33,564 nt of DNA from Gammaproteobacteria bacterium (GTDB lineage Bacteria > Pseudomonadota > Gammaproteobacteria > Natronospirales > REEB76), in NCBI GenBank assembly GCA_018971365.1, contig JAGXAZ010000007.1:1-33564 (forward strand). The letters run 5' to 3'. The translations under genes and the position numbers were made by a program. Below are positions 1 through 8,710 of this stretch, one piece after another. Position 1 is the first letter of the stretch; each line of letters starts with the position of its first letter. The notes under the pieces were generated by a model. It saw only the letters and a program-made list of their open reading frames with translations. It ran no database searches and was not told where the DNA came from.

Positions 1-2608
1 GAAAATCGTGCAGTTCGCCCCGGATATTGCCGCTCAGCGCGTAGCTCGGCGCATGCGCGATGCGCGAGTGCATATTCAGATAGCCGCCGTCCGCCAATGA
101 CCAGTTGAGTTCCCCCGTGGTCTGTTCATCGTTGGACTGCAGCTTGACAGTGCCGGAGGTGAACGCCAGCAGCGTCACCTCGCGGCGATTGATGACGTTG
201 CGGATCGCGCCCGGCGACAAACTGGCGTCAAGTGCCAGCGTGCGCTGGCCGGCGATGTCCTGAATATGCAGGTGGCCGCCGAAACTGCCCTGGTAAGCGA
301 GCCCTTGCGGCAGCAAAGCCTGCAGATCCGCCAGCGGCACCGCAGTGATGAGCGCGTCCGCCTGCCAGTGCCCGGGCTGCCACTCGGCCTGCAGGCAGGT
401 GGCGGCACCGCTCTGCGCCACACAGGCTTGCGGCAGGCTGAACTGCGCCGCGGCGATGCGCGGCCGCCAGGGCTTCGGGTTCATCCATTCTCCGGCGCCG
501 CGCGGTGACAACGTAACCTCGGTGAGATCACCCTGCCAGATGCGCCGGGCGTAAGCACCGGCGCCGGCGATGCGGATATTGCCGATGGGCGAAGTGACTG
601 TGAGTTTCAGCTTGTGACTGCCGGGCGCGCCCGTGACTTCGCCGTCGGCGGAATCAACCCTGAGCTTCCCAATCCGCGCCCCCGCAAGCTGAAGGCTTGC
701 GCTGCTCGTCGGCGCCGCTCCCGCCAGATTCGCCTGCATCTGCAGTGCCTCGATGCTGTCGTCCGCGTACTGCAGGTTCCTGCCCCGGAGGCTGAAACTC
801 AACTGTGGTACAGCGCCGGAAAAATCCGCCTGGCCGCTGCTGTGCAAATCCCCGTGAATGCCCGGCCAGAGCGCGGCGAGGTCCGGGGCGTCGAGCGTCC
901 AGGCAAGTTGCGCACGCCGGCCGTATTCACCGTCGAGTTGCAAGCGGTTTTTGCCGGACTGCACTTGCAGACGCTGGAACTGCCATTGGCCCACGCGGTG
1001 ACTCATGCGACCGGAGGCCAGCACCGGCACGCCGCGCAACTCGCCGTCCAGACGCGTCACCTGCACATTCCAGTTCGCGCGCGGTCCGAGCCGCCCCGAG
1101 AGCCGCGCATTGAAGTCGAGCGCGCCCGGAAAATCCGGATACAAGGCCGCAGGATTGAGCTGCTGTGCGGCAACCGTAAACTGCCAGTTCCGGCCGGATG
1201 CATGCGGCACCCGGCCTTGCACCTGTACCCGGCCGCCGAGCCAGACGGCATTGAAGCGGTCCACGACCGTGAGCGCCGCATCGCCGTGGCCGCGGAACTG
1301 CAGATCCATGGGCGGTAGCGGCTGGCCCTGATTGAAGTGCGTCAAGGCAAGCTGGAATTTGCGCGCGCTCGCCGTCAGTTGCCAGGCATGCGGTGTTGCC
1401 AAATGAACGCCGCCTTCGGCCTTGAATTGGCCACCGTTGTCGAGCGCGCCGTCGAGACCGAGCAATACTTGATGCGCCCTGGTAGTCAGTGTGAGTTTGC
1501 CGCGCGGGGATGTGAACCACGGCTTGCCCGTCAAGGGCAGCGGCAGTGCCTGCCATTCGCCGTGCAGGGCCGGCTGCCATCGGCCCTCCGCGTAGCGCAT
1601 CCGGCCGGCGAGTGCGAAGCGCGTGCGGGTCTGCGCGCGTGCCAGATTCAGGCTGCGGATGTCGAGCACGCGGTCCGCCCAGCTCAAATCCACATGGCTT
1701 TGCCACAGGCCGTAAATCGGCTCGCGCGCGCTGATGTCGCCGGTGAGCAACGTGACCTGCGGATCGCCTTGCAATCGCAAGTTTCCATGTGCCACGAGTT
1801 GCGGCCACCCGCTGCGTAGCTGCCGTGGATCGAGATCACTGAATTCCAGCGTGCCGTTCCACGATGGCGCCGTGAACAACTCCTGGATTTTCGCGGCCAG
1901 TTGCAGTTCGAACGGAGCCGTCAACGATCCGCTGAGGTGCAACCGGTGCGCATCGCCCGCCAGGCTCGCTTGTCCCGCGAATGCGGGCCACTGCGGCAGA
2001 TGCAATTGCCACTGCAATTGAGCATTGATGTGCTCGCCGGGCTGGAACTGCCAGTCACCCTGACCGCTCACGTGCAACTGAGCACCGCTGGCCCGCAAGC
2101 CGCTCACCGACCAGGCATGGTTGTCGAGCCGGATCGCGAGCTGGGCCCGAGCCACGCTCAGCGGTTGGGTCAGGGCGGGCGCCTGAATCCGCAGGTCCTG
2201 CAGCGTGAGCTGCTGCACACTGACGGCCACCGGCAGGTGCGGCGGCTGCGGGCGCAGCATACGCAAACGCGTCGCGCTGCTGCCGGACTTGAGCGTAACT
2301 TGCACCGTGTTTAAATCCAGGCGAGTGATATTCAGGCGCCGTGCCAGCAAGGCCTTAATCCGCCAATCCATGGTCAGGCTGCGGATCCTGGCGTCAAAGG
2401 ACGGCGCGCGTATCTGCACATCACCAAGGGTAATCGGCCCGGAGAGCGAGCCCTGCACCGTCCCGACGCTGAGTTGGCCGGGGTAACGCGCAACCAACTG
2501 CGCCACGCTCCAGCGCAGCACGGTTTCACTGTGCAACGCGAACAGCACCGTGCCCGCGATCAGCAGGATGATTGCGGCGGCGGCAATGGCCACGATGCGC
2601 TTGATCAC
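1..2608 (-). CDS. tamB: TamB, translocation and assembly module inner-membrane subunit (3' end cut by window)
   Basis: The ORF track misses this gene because its stop codon lies outside the window. Reading the minus strand from GTG at 2608 gives VIKRIVAIAAAAIILLIAGT, a single N-terminal signal anchor. It continues into a long beta-rich protein whose frame is open where I translated it, including the last codons at the window edge. Near residues 660-720 it has the IWQGDL...GAGEW pattern and a pair of cysteines typical of TamB/YtfN. About 869 residues are visible. Family members reach about 1,200-1,300, so the C-terminal DUF490 domain is missing here. TamB spans the periplasm and works with TamA in outer-membrane protein assembly and probably lipid transport (family knowledge). 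Its GTG overlaps the tamA stop (GTGA), which suggests translational coupling. Confidence 0.9.
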   Translation of the reverse strand, partial: MIKRIVAIAAAAIILLIAGTVLFALHSETVLRWSVAQLVARYPGQLSVGTVQGSLSGPITLGDVQIRAPSFDARIRSLTMDWRIKALLARRLNITRLDLNTVQVTLKSGSSATRLRMLRPQPPHLPVAVSVQQLTLQDLRIQAPALTQPLSVARAQLAIRLDNHAWSVSGLRASGAQLHVSGQGDWQFQPGEHINAQLQWQLHLPQWPAFAGQASLAGDAHRLHLSGSLTAPFELQLAAKIQELFTAPSWNGTLEFSDLDPRQLRSGWPQLVAHGNLRLQGDPQVTLLTGDISAREPIYGLWQSHVDLSWADRVLDIRSLNLARAQTRTRFALAGRMRYAEGRWQPALHGEWQALPLPLTGKPWFTSPRGKLTLTTRAHQVLLGLDGALDNGGQFKAEGGVHLATPHAWQLTASARKFQLALTHFNQGQPLPPMDLQFRGHGDAALTVVDRFNAVWLGGRVQVQGRVPHASGRNWQFTVAAQQLNPAALYPDFPGALDFNARLSGRLGPRANWNVQVTRLDGELRGVPVLASGRMSHRVGQWQFQRLQVQSGKNRLQLDGEYGRRAQLAWTLDAPDLAALWPGIHGDLHSSGQADFSGAVPQLSFSLRGRNLQYADDSIEALQMQANLAGAAPTSSASLQLAGARIGKLRVDSADGEVTGAPGSHKLKLTVTSPIGNIRIAGAGAYARRIWQGDLTEVTLSPRGAGEWMNPKPWRPRIAAAQFSLPQACVAQSGAATCLQAEWQPGHWQADALITAVPLADLQALLPQGLAYQGSFGGHLHIQDIAGQRTLALDASLSPGAIRNVINRREVTLLAFTSGTVKLQSNDEQTTGELNWSLADGGYLNMHSRIAHAPSYALSGNIRGELHDF

Positions 2609-4359
2609 AGGTCCGTCCCGATGCTGATGTGGATGCGGTACCAGCCGAGGTCGGGGCGCTTCACCGGATGGGCGATATCGAAGCGCACCATGCCCACGGG
2701 CGTGCGCCAGCGCAGCCCCACACCCACGCCTTTCTCCAGCGAAGCGCTGAAGGAATTGAACACATTGCCCGCATCCACGAAGACCGCCACGCCGAATACC
2801 GGTCCCAGCATGTGATCCATCTCCACGCTCCCGATCAGCATATCCTTGCCGCCGATCACGTTGCCGTATTGGTCGGTCGGGCCGATGGAATTGTAGGCGA
2901 AGCCGCGCACCGTCATGTCGCCGCCGGTGAAGAAGCGCTGCGACAGCGGCAACGCGGCAAAGTTGTCGGTGGCGGTGGCGCCCACTTCGCCGCGCAGCAG
3001 CAGGCGCGTACGCGGCGCGACCGTGAAGATCAGCTTGGCACTCAGATCGGCACGCAGAAAGCTGGTGCTGGAGCCGAATGCCTGGCTCGCGCCGCGCAGG
3101 TCCAGTGACATCCGGTAGCCGTGGGTCGGAAATATCGGATCATCGGTCACCACGCGCGAGAATGTGCTGCCCGGCAGCAACAGAGTGCTGATGCTGCTGG
3201 GGCTGGCCGCGTAATCACTGCGGTTGTGCGACAGTTGCACATACTGGTTCCAGGACCACTCATTCAGGGTGGTGAGGCGGTTTACGCCAAGCGCCGTGGT
3301 GTAGGCCACGCCGCTGCCCAGTATCTGGCGCACGTTGGCCAGGCTGTACACCAAAGTCGGGCCGTTGGGCGTAGGCACGGTGTAATTCACCTGGGTGCTG
3401 GCCAACACATGCGAATACTGGCCGAGCACCGAAAACTTGTGGCCCTCGCCATTGAGTCGGCGGTTCTCCCAGCCGAGCGTCATGCGCGGCCCGGTGTCGG
3501 TACCGTAACCCAGCCCCAATACGTACTTGTTGCGCTTGTGTGGGCTGAGCGTGATCACCACCGGGATGTGCCGCGCGGGGCCGGCAGCGCTGCGCTGTGG
3601 CTGCACCTGCACGATGTCGAAGTAGCCGGAATCGTTGAGCGCGTACTCCAGCGCGAGCAGCTTGCCGCCGTCGTACGGATCGCCGGGTTTGAAAGTCACG
3701 TATTGCGCGAGGAACTTCGGGTCCATGAAGTCCTGCTCGAACTTGACCGTGCCGAAGTAGTACTGCTCGCCGGTGTCGAGGTGCAGGGCGACGTCGGCCC
3801 AGTGTTCCGCGGGATCCACGCGCAGCACGCTGGTCTCGTACCTGGCATCGAGATATCCGTGGTGCGTGGCGATGTCCAGCAGCCGCTGCTTCGCCTGAGC
3901 GTAGAGCGGCTGGTTCAGCTGGGCGCCGGATTTGAGCGGCAGAGCCGCCACATACCTGGTGAATATCGCATCGTCCTTGCCCGGGCCGCTCACCGTCACA
4001 TCCACGTGCCGCAATTCCACCGGGGCGCCGGGAGTGACTGTATAGATGACGCTCCAGCCGTTATCCGTCTGCTTGAGTTCACTGCTCACCTGCGCCTGGT
4101 AATAGCCGAAGGGCTGCAACGCGGTTTTGATCTCGGCCGGCGCGCGTGCGTTCATCTGTTCCACCAGCGCATCGTTCAGGTTGGGTGCGTCCTTGTAAGC
4201 ATTGATGCTGAGATAGGCGAGCACGTTCTTGAGCAGCTTGCCGCTCACGCCCTGCACCTGGATCTGCACCTGCGGCGCGGCCGCGTGCGCACCCACGCTC
4301 ACCGCCAGCAGCACCAGCCAGGCGGCGCAGTGAATCGGGAGCCAACGCCCGCGTTGCAT
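2605..4359 (-). CDS. tamA: TamA, Omp85-family outer-membrane assembly factor
   Basis: Outer-membrane partner of TamB. The ORF track starts at 4488, inside the upstream peptidase gene. I choose ATG 4359 because it opens a clean signal peptide (MQRGRWLPIHCAAWLVLLAV, cleavage near AHA-AAP) and lies 5 bases after the peptidase stop. That gives 584 residues, close to the usual TamA length of about 577. Residues about 25-270 are POTRA-like periplasmic repeats. The rest is a 16-strand-type barrel with the Omp85 loop-6 signature GGDMTVRGF and a typical final strand (HISIGTDL). Placement next to tamB is the usual arrangement and settles the identity against BamA. Confidence 0.93.
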   Translation of the reverse strand: MQRGRWLPIHCAAWLVLLAVSVGAHAAAPQVQIQVQGVSGKLLKNVLAYLSINAYKDAPNLNDALVEQMNARAPAEIKTALQPFGYYQAQVSSELKQTDNGWSVIYTVTPGAPVELRHVDVTVSGPGKDDAIFTRYVAALPLKSGAQLNQPLYAQAKQRLLDIATHHGYLDARYETSVLRVDPAEHWADVALHLDTGEQYYFGTVKFEQDFMDPKFLAQYVTFKPGDPYDGGKLLALEYALNDSGYFDIVQVQPQRSAAGPARHIPVVITLSPHKRNKYVLGLGYGTDTGPRMTLGWENRRLNGEGHKFSVLGQYSHVLASTQVNYTVPTPNGPTLVYSLANVRQILGSGVAYTTALGVNRLTTLNEWSWNQYVQLSHNRSDYAASPSSISTLLLPGSTFSRVVTDDPIFPTHGYRMSLDLRGASQAFGSSTSFLRADLSAKLIFTVAPRTRLLLRGEVGATATDNFAALPLSQRFFTGGDMTVRGFAYNSIGPTDQYGNVIGGKDMLIGSVEMDHMLGPVFGVAVFVDAGNVFNSFSASLEKGVGVGLRWRTPVGMVRFDIAHPVKRPDLGWYRIHISIGTDL

Positions 4360-4364
4360 GACGC

Positions 4365-6263
4365 TCAGGCGCCTGCCGCGGGCGTGAAACCGAACACCCG
4401 GCCGTAGAACGCGAGTTCCGCCTCGAGCGTGCGTTGCAGCGTCTCGCGGCGGCGGAAGCCGTGTCCTTCCTCGGGAAACTCCAGGCATTCAACCGGCACC
4501 TGGTTGGCGCGCAAGGCCTGCACCATGCGTTGCGTCTGATCGGGCGGCACGACCTTGTCCTTGAGACCCTGGAAAAATATCACCGGACAGCGGATGCGCC
4601 CGGCCGCGTACAGGGGCGAACGTACCCGATAGGTTTCGCGCGCGGCGGGCCACGGACCCAGCAGATCGTCGCCGTAATGCGCCTCGAATTTGTGGGTGTC
4701 GCGCATGGCGCTTTCGAGTTCGCTGATGCCGTAATACACCGCGCCGGCGTGGAAGCAATCGTGGAACGCCAGAGCGCAGAGCGCGGTGAAGCCGCCGGCG
4801 CTGCTGCCGCTGATGGCAAGGCGCTGGGGATCCGCCAAACCGCGCTCGACGAGCGCGCGCGCGGCGGCAATACAATCCTCGGCATCCTTGATGCCCCACT
4901 GGCCGCGCAGGCTTGCGCGGTACGCGCGGCCGAAACCGCTGCTGCCCCGATAGTTCACGTCTGCGACCGCGAAGCCGCGACTGGTCCAGAACTGCACGCG
5001 CAGATCCAGGCCGCTGCCGCTCATGGCGGTTGGACCGCCGTGACATTTCACCAGCAATGGCGGTTTTTCGCCCGGCGGCGCGCGGAATTCCGGGTTGTGC
5101 GGCGGGTAATACCAGCCATACGCAGTCTCACCATTGCCAGTCGGAAAACTCAGGAACTCGCCTGTGCTCAGACCGCTCACGGGAATCTGCTGCGCATTCT
5201 GCGCGAGGCGCAGCTCACGCTGGCTGTCATGCCAGATCACCGCCGGCAGGTGCGAGCTGTCGGCGGCCAACAACGCCAACTGATTGCCCTGCGCGTGCAC
5301 ATGCTCAATCTGGCTGAATGCACGCTCCACCGTTTGTACGGCGCCGTCTACGCCAATATGTGCCAGTTCGGAACGGCCCTGATTGAAGCGCGCTGCGTAC
5401 AGGCTGCCGTCGTCCAGAAACCCGTAACTCGACATGCCGAAGTTCCATTGCGAGAAACCATAATCCTTGGAATCACGTGTCACGGCGCGGAATTTTCTCT
5501 CTGCATATCTATATATGTTCCAGAAGCCATTGCGATCGGAAATGAAATGCAGCGCGCCATCGGGCGCGAATTGCGGCTGGAAAATGGATTCGTCGTTACC
5601 TCCGGCCACACGCCGCGCTTCGAACGGCAGGCCGTCGGCATCAAGGCCGGCAAGCCACAGTTCGCAGCCCTCCCAGGGCATGAGCGGTGCGTTCCAGCAC
5701 AGCCAGGCCAACTGCTGGCCATCCGGGCGCAAGGCCGGCGAGCTGTAAAAGCCGTAATCCTGCGCCAACACGGCGAGACGCCCATCGGCCAGCTTGATGG
5801 ATTGCAGCGAATTTTTCGGTACGCGCGTGTCTTGGCGATGATCCTCGCAAACCGCAATCAAACGCCGGCGCAGTGGATCCACTTGCAGATCGGCGAACCG
5901 GCAACCCGGCGCCGCGGTCAGAGCTTGCGGGCTTGCGCCTTCCAGGCGCTGGCCGTAAACCTGCTGGTCTGCGTCATTGACAAAATACGCCGTGTCCATG
6001 GTTACTGCGAATGCACCGCCGCCATACTCGTGCACGCGGCTGCGTACGCTGAACGGCGCGGGCGTGAGATCGCGCGGGAGTTCGCCCGGCTGCGCGCTCA
6101 CCAGCACCGAGCGGCCGTTTTCCGCCGGCCGGCTTTCCAGCCAATAGACGAGTTCGCCCACGATGCGCGGCTGGGCGAGACGCACAGAGCCGGTGGCAAT
6201 TTGCGCGGCGCTCAGCGGCGAGCGCCAGCTGCCGCAGGCTGCGATCTGCGGCGGGCGCGTCAT
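4365..6263 (-). CDS. S9 prolyl-oligopeptidase family acyl/dipeptidyl aminopeptidase
   Basis: 632 residues. The first 380 or so look like the beta-propeller domain of the S9C group, with WD-like strands such as GALHFISDRNGFWNIY. The C-terminal third is an alpha/beta-hydrolase: oxyanion-side motif VKCHGGPTAM, nucleophile serine in ISGSSAGGF, aspartate in GLKDKVVPP and histidine in EEGHGF. No signal peptide is visible, so a cytosolic peptidase cleaving short peptides is expected. The start ATG overlaps the upstream NRDE gene stop (ATGA), and tamA follows after 5 bases, so the gene sits inside the operon. The true substrate cannot be read from the sequence. Confidence 0.9.
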   Translation of the reverse strand: MTRPPQIAACGSWRSPLSAAQIATGSVRLAQPRIVGELVYWLESRPAENGRSVLVSAQPGELPRDLTPAPFSVRSRVHEYGGGAFAVTMDTAYFVNDADQQVYGQRLEGASPQALTAAPGCRFADLQVDPLRRRLIAVCEDHRQDTRVPKNSLQSIKLADGRLAVLAQDYGFYSSPALRPDGQQLAWLCWNAPLMPWEGCELWLAGLDADGLPFEARRVAGGNDESIFQPQFAPDGALHFISDRNGFWNIYRYAERKFRAVTRDSKDYGFSQWNFGMSSYGFLDDGSLYAARFNQGRSELAHIGVDGAVQTVERAFSQIEHVHAQGNQLALLAADSSHLPAVIWHDSQRELRLAQNAQQIPVSGLSTGEFLSFPTGNGETAYGWYYPPHNPEFRAPPGEKPPLLVKCHGGPTAMSGSGLDLRVQFWTSRGFAVADVNYRGSSGFGRAYRASLRGQWGIKDAEDCIAAARALVERGLADPQRLAISGSSAGGFTALCALAFHDCFHAGAVYYGISELESAMRDTHKFEAHYGDDLLGPWPAARETYRVRSPLYAAGRIRCPVIFFQGLKDKVVPPDQTQRMVQALRANQVPVECLEFPEEGHGFRRRETLQRTLEAELAFYGRVFGFTPAAGA

Positions 6264-7033
6264 GCGCCGTCGCCTGCGAGCTGGAAGTCTCGGGTTTCGA
6301 GGCGCCGGCCGGCCGCATCAAAACGCCGCTCGGCGAAATGCAGCTCGCCATTGCGGGCGCGCAGGATCACGTTCGAGCAGCGCGTGCCGTACTCTGCATT
6401 GACCACGAACACCGGCGAGATCTGCCGCTCGCGTTCCGCGCCAATACCGGTGTCAGGCAACTCATTTGCGGACGCGGGCGTGCGGTCGGCCAGCAGCTCA
6501 AGCAATTCCTCCGCCGTGGGTGTAGCGCGTTTCAGCAGCGCCTCCAGCCGCCGCATGCTGAGGCTGACTTTCGGCCACGGTGTATCCAGCAAGTGATTGC
6601 TCAGCCCGTGGATGCCCGGTGTGATGGCAAACGGCGCACGAGCATCGCGGTTGGAAAAATACCAGAGGGCCTCGGCCTCGCCGACGATCAGACTGAACGG
6701 CGCATAGTCATGGGCATGGCGCTGAACCTGCTCCAGGTAATCCCGTGGTGGCGTCGCGCCGCGCAGAAAATCGGCGGTGAGTTCTCCGCGGGATCGTGGA
6801 CCTTTTTCAGGCACCGGGCCTTCGCGGTAATTGGTGACCAGCGCGAAGCGCCCGTTTGCGGTCACGCCGAGCCAGGTGCCGCCGGCCGTGAGATCGCGGC
6901 CCGCCAATACCTGCGGTGCATCCTCCCAGAAGCCCGCTGCTGATGAGGGACGCACGTGCAGCTCATCGCGGTTGCCGGCAAACACCAGCGGAAAGTCGGG
7001 GTGAATCTTCCAGGCAAAGACGGCGACACACAT
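6260..7033 (-). CDS. NRDE/TANGO2 family protein
   Basis: 257 residues, full family length. The protein begins MCVAVFAW and soon has AGNRDE, the motif that names the family. Cys2 is the predicted N-terminal nucleophile of an Ntn-hydrolase-like fold (family knowledge). Other conserved blocks are GGTWLGV and GLSNHLLDTPWPKV. The eukaryotic relative TANGO2 has been linked to lipid and haem handling, but the bacterial role is unsettled, so I name only the family. The stop overlaps the next gene by 4 bases; nudC ends 48 bases upstream. ATG 7033 is favoured because it gives Cys at position 2. Confidence 0.9.
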   Translation of the reverse strand: MCVAVFAWKIHPDFPLVFAGNRDELHVRPSSAAGFWEDAPQVLAGRDLTAGGTWLGVTANGRFALVTNYREGPVPEKGPRSRGELTADFLRGATPPRDYLEQVQRHAHDYAPFSLIVGEAEALWYFSNRDARAPFAITPGIHGLSNHLLDTPWPKVSLSMRRLEALLKRATPTAEELLELLADRTPASANELPDTGIGAERERQISPVFVVNAEYGTRCSNVILRARNGELHFAERRFDAAGRRLETRDFQLAGDGA

Positions 7034-7081
7034 TTGGCCATTATAGCCAGCACCTTCTGCCCGAGTTCCCGCGACGCGGTC

Positions 7082-8014
7082 TCAGCGCGTGCTGGAAATC
7101 GCATCCAGCATGAATCCGGGCGCTTCTTCGAACCATTCGCGGATCAAGGCGTGCGAGCTGGACCCCGGCAGAGACAAGGCGAGGTTGCCGGCCTGCAGGC
7201 CGGCGGCAATATCCGCGCGGGAAAACCAGCGGGCCTCCGCCAGTTCGCAGTCGGTGCAGCGGATTTCTGTGCTTTCGGCCTCCGCTCGAAAACCCAGCAT
7301 CAGCGAGGCCGGATACGGCCAGGGTTGCGAGCGCAGGTAGCGCACCCGTCCCACGCGTATACCGGTTTCCTCGTGGATTTCACGGCGCAACGCGCCTTCC
7401 AGATTTTCGCCCGGCTCCACGAAACCGGCGAGCGTGGAAAACCGGTTCGCCGCCCACTCCGGCTGGCGCCCGAGCAGGCAGCGCTCGCCGTGTGTCACCA
7501 GCATGATGACCGCCGGATTGACCCGCGGATAAATAATGTGGCCGCAGCGCGTGCAGTACAGTTCGTGTCCTGCGCGGCGGCTTCGGGTTTGCGCGCCGCA
7601 TTTTCCGCAGTAACGATTGTGCGCATGCCAGTAGACCATGGCGCGCGCGTAGCCGAGTAGCGCCAGCGCGTCATCTTCAAGCACAGGGAACTGCGGCCGC
7701 AGATTGCTGCGCACCGCGCCGGCCGGCAGGCTTGCGTCCCGGTTCAGGCCCAATGCAAAGCACACATGATCGCGGTACTTGCCGAGCAGCACCGTGCACT
7801 GAGTAATGGCCTGGAGCGATTGAGCTGCTTGGGCGTCGAGCAGCAAGGGTGCGCCGCCGGCATCCAGCAAATTATCCTCGCCCGCCATTGGCACGAAACG
7901 CGTGGCCGGATCCGACACGGATGCCGTGAGCCAGGATTCATCCGTACGCCGCAGCGCCAGCCGGTCCAGACCGTCGCCGTTAAACACCAACGGGTAATTG
8001 CTGTGAGTGTGCAT
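7082..8014 (-). CDS. nudC: NADH pyrophosphatase / NAD-capped RNA decapping Nudix hydrolase
   Basis: 310 residues. An N-terminal NudC-like domain is followed by a four-cysteine zinc ribbon (CGKCG about 20 residues before CTRCG) and a complete Nudix box (GFVEPGENLEGALRREIHEE). The hallmark SQPWPYPAS follows about 20 residues later and separates NudC from other Nudix enzymes. NudC hydrolyses NAD(H) to the mononucleotide plus AMP and removes NAD caps from RNA (established for E. coli). It is the first gene of the run leading to tamB. No good Shine-Dalgarno sequence precedes ATG 8014 (upstream AACTATTTC), so translation may be weak or the start slightly different. Confidence 0.94.
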   Translation of the reverse strand: MHTHSNYPLVFNGDGLDRLALRRTDESWLTASVSDPATRFVPMAGEDNLLDAGGAPLLLDAQAAQSLQAITQCTVLLGKYRDHVCFALGLNRDASLPAGAVRSNLRPQFPVLEDDALALLGYARAMVYWHAHNRYCGKCGAQTRSRRAGHELYCTRCGHIIYPRVNPAVIMLVTHGERCLLGRQPEWAANRFSTLAGFVEPGENLEGALRREIHEETGIRVGRVRYLRSQPWPYPASLMLGFRAEAESTEIRCTDCELAEARWFSRADIAAGLQAGNLALSLPGSSSHALIREWFEEAPGFMLDAISSTR

Positions 8015-8059
8015 GAAATAGTTGCGCGGCCAATCGGCATTATCCCATAGCCATACCAG

Positions 8060-8227
8060 AACCTATCTCAAAATCTTCTGCCCGTTCGTGTTGAGCGTAG
8101 CGGAAGCTCCGCGAAGTCGAAACTGGGAAAATCAGGGGTAACAACCCTTCGACTCCGCACCTGCGGCGCTACGCTCAGAGCCTGCCCCGGACTTGATCCG
8201 GGGGCGAAGAATATTTTGAGACAGCTC
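8060..8227 (+). repeat. MITE-like repeat, copy A (168 bp)
   Basis: Starts with AACCTATCTCAAAAT and ends with ATTTTGAGACAGCTC, imperfect 15-base terminal inverted repeats. The interior is nearly all foldable. GTTGAGCGTAGCG and AGTCGAA pair with TTCGACT and CGCTACGCTC, and CCCCGGA-TTGA-TCCGGGG forms a separate hairpin. A second copy with matching ends and a shared core, in the opposite orientation, lies at 17765-17912. It fills the gap between the 3' end of the HIT gene and nudC. No ORF fits inside, so it would have to be non-autonomous if it is mobile. Confidence 0.7.
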
Positions 8228-8231
8228 CCCG

Positions 8232-8651
8232 TCACTCCGGGTGAAAATCTGCGCCCAACTTTGGCAAAAGCGTGGTTTTCAATTTAACGATCTCGGCGCT
8301 GTAGTACGGCCGCGGCGGAACTTTGCCCCAAACCGGCTGCGGCCAGGCGGCGTCGTGCGTGTAGCGCACGATGTGATGAATATGCAGTTGCGGAACCTGG
8401 TTGCCGAGCGCCGCGATATTGAGCTTGTCGGGCCTGAAACATTCGGTGAGCGCGCGCGACAGTTGCGCGGATTCTTCCCACAACTGTCGGCGGTCGGCGT
8501 CGTTGAGTTCGTGAATCTCGCGGACGTTTTCGCGTTCCGGCACCAGGATGAACCATGGATAATTTGCGTCATTCATGAGCATCAGCTGGCACAGCTCGAA
8601 GCGGCCGAACAGTAGCGTGTCTTTTTGGAGCTGTGAATGAAGCTGAAACAT
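8232..8651 (-). CDS. HIT domain protein
   Basis: 139 residues. The core QVPQLHIHHIVRYTHD followed by AWPQPVWG is the HIT nucleotide-hydrolase signature of a proteobacterial subgroup. The first position of the usual H-x-H-x-H is Gln (Q-L-H-I-H), while the central catalytic His is kept. FILVPER upstream fits the fold's substrate strand. A diadenosine-polyphosphate or AMP-derivative hydrolase is the likely role; the substrate is not known from sequence. It is a single gene with its start 60 bases from the divergent antitoxin. The 5' end overlaps an upstream extension of the antitoxin ORF that I do not accept. Confidence 0.88.
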   Translation of the reverse strand: MFQLHSQLQKDTLLFGRFELCQLMLMNDANYPWFILVPERENVREIHELNDADRRQLWEESAQLSRALTECFRPDKLNIAALGNQVPQLHIHHIVRYTHDAAWPQPVWGKVPPRPYYSAEIVKLKTTLLPKLGADFHPE

Positions 8652-8698
8652 CGGCTACCTTTCAATTACAGGGAGTGGCTCGCAGATTACAGGAAGTT

Positions 8699-8704
8699 TA
8701 TACT
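8699..8704 (+). promoter_or_regulatory. Candidate -10 box of the toxin-antitoxin operon
   Basis: TATACT matches the sigma-70 -10 consensus at five of six bases. A start of transcription 6-7 bases downstream would fall on or next to the A of the antitoxin ATG at 8711, giving a nearly leaderless mRNA. This agrees with the absence of any Shine-Dalgarno sequence before that ATG. I see no convincing -35 box. Confidence 0.35.
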
Positions 8705-8710
8705 ACCTTC

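Noticed and set aside
927-1808. 293-aa minus-strand ORF inside tamB
   Set aside because: Out-of-frame shadow of tamB; very Arg/Ala-rich, as expected for a shadow in high-G+C DNA.
4434-6596. 720-aa plus-strand ORF
   Set aside because: It is antisense to the S9 peptidase and NRDE genes, both of which have full catalytic motifs on the minus strand; the plus-strand protein has no recognisable pattern.
8235-8651. HIT protein considered inactive because the first His of the triad is Gln
   Set aside because: Q-x-H-x-H is usual in this HIT subgroup, and the catalytic central His is present.
8633-8710. 26-residue N-terminal extension of the antitoxin
   Set aside because: Not family-like and overlaps the divergent HIT gene start; the family begins at the ATG at 8711.
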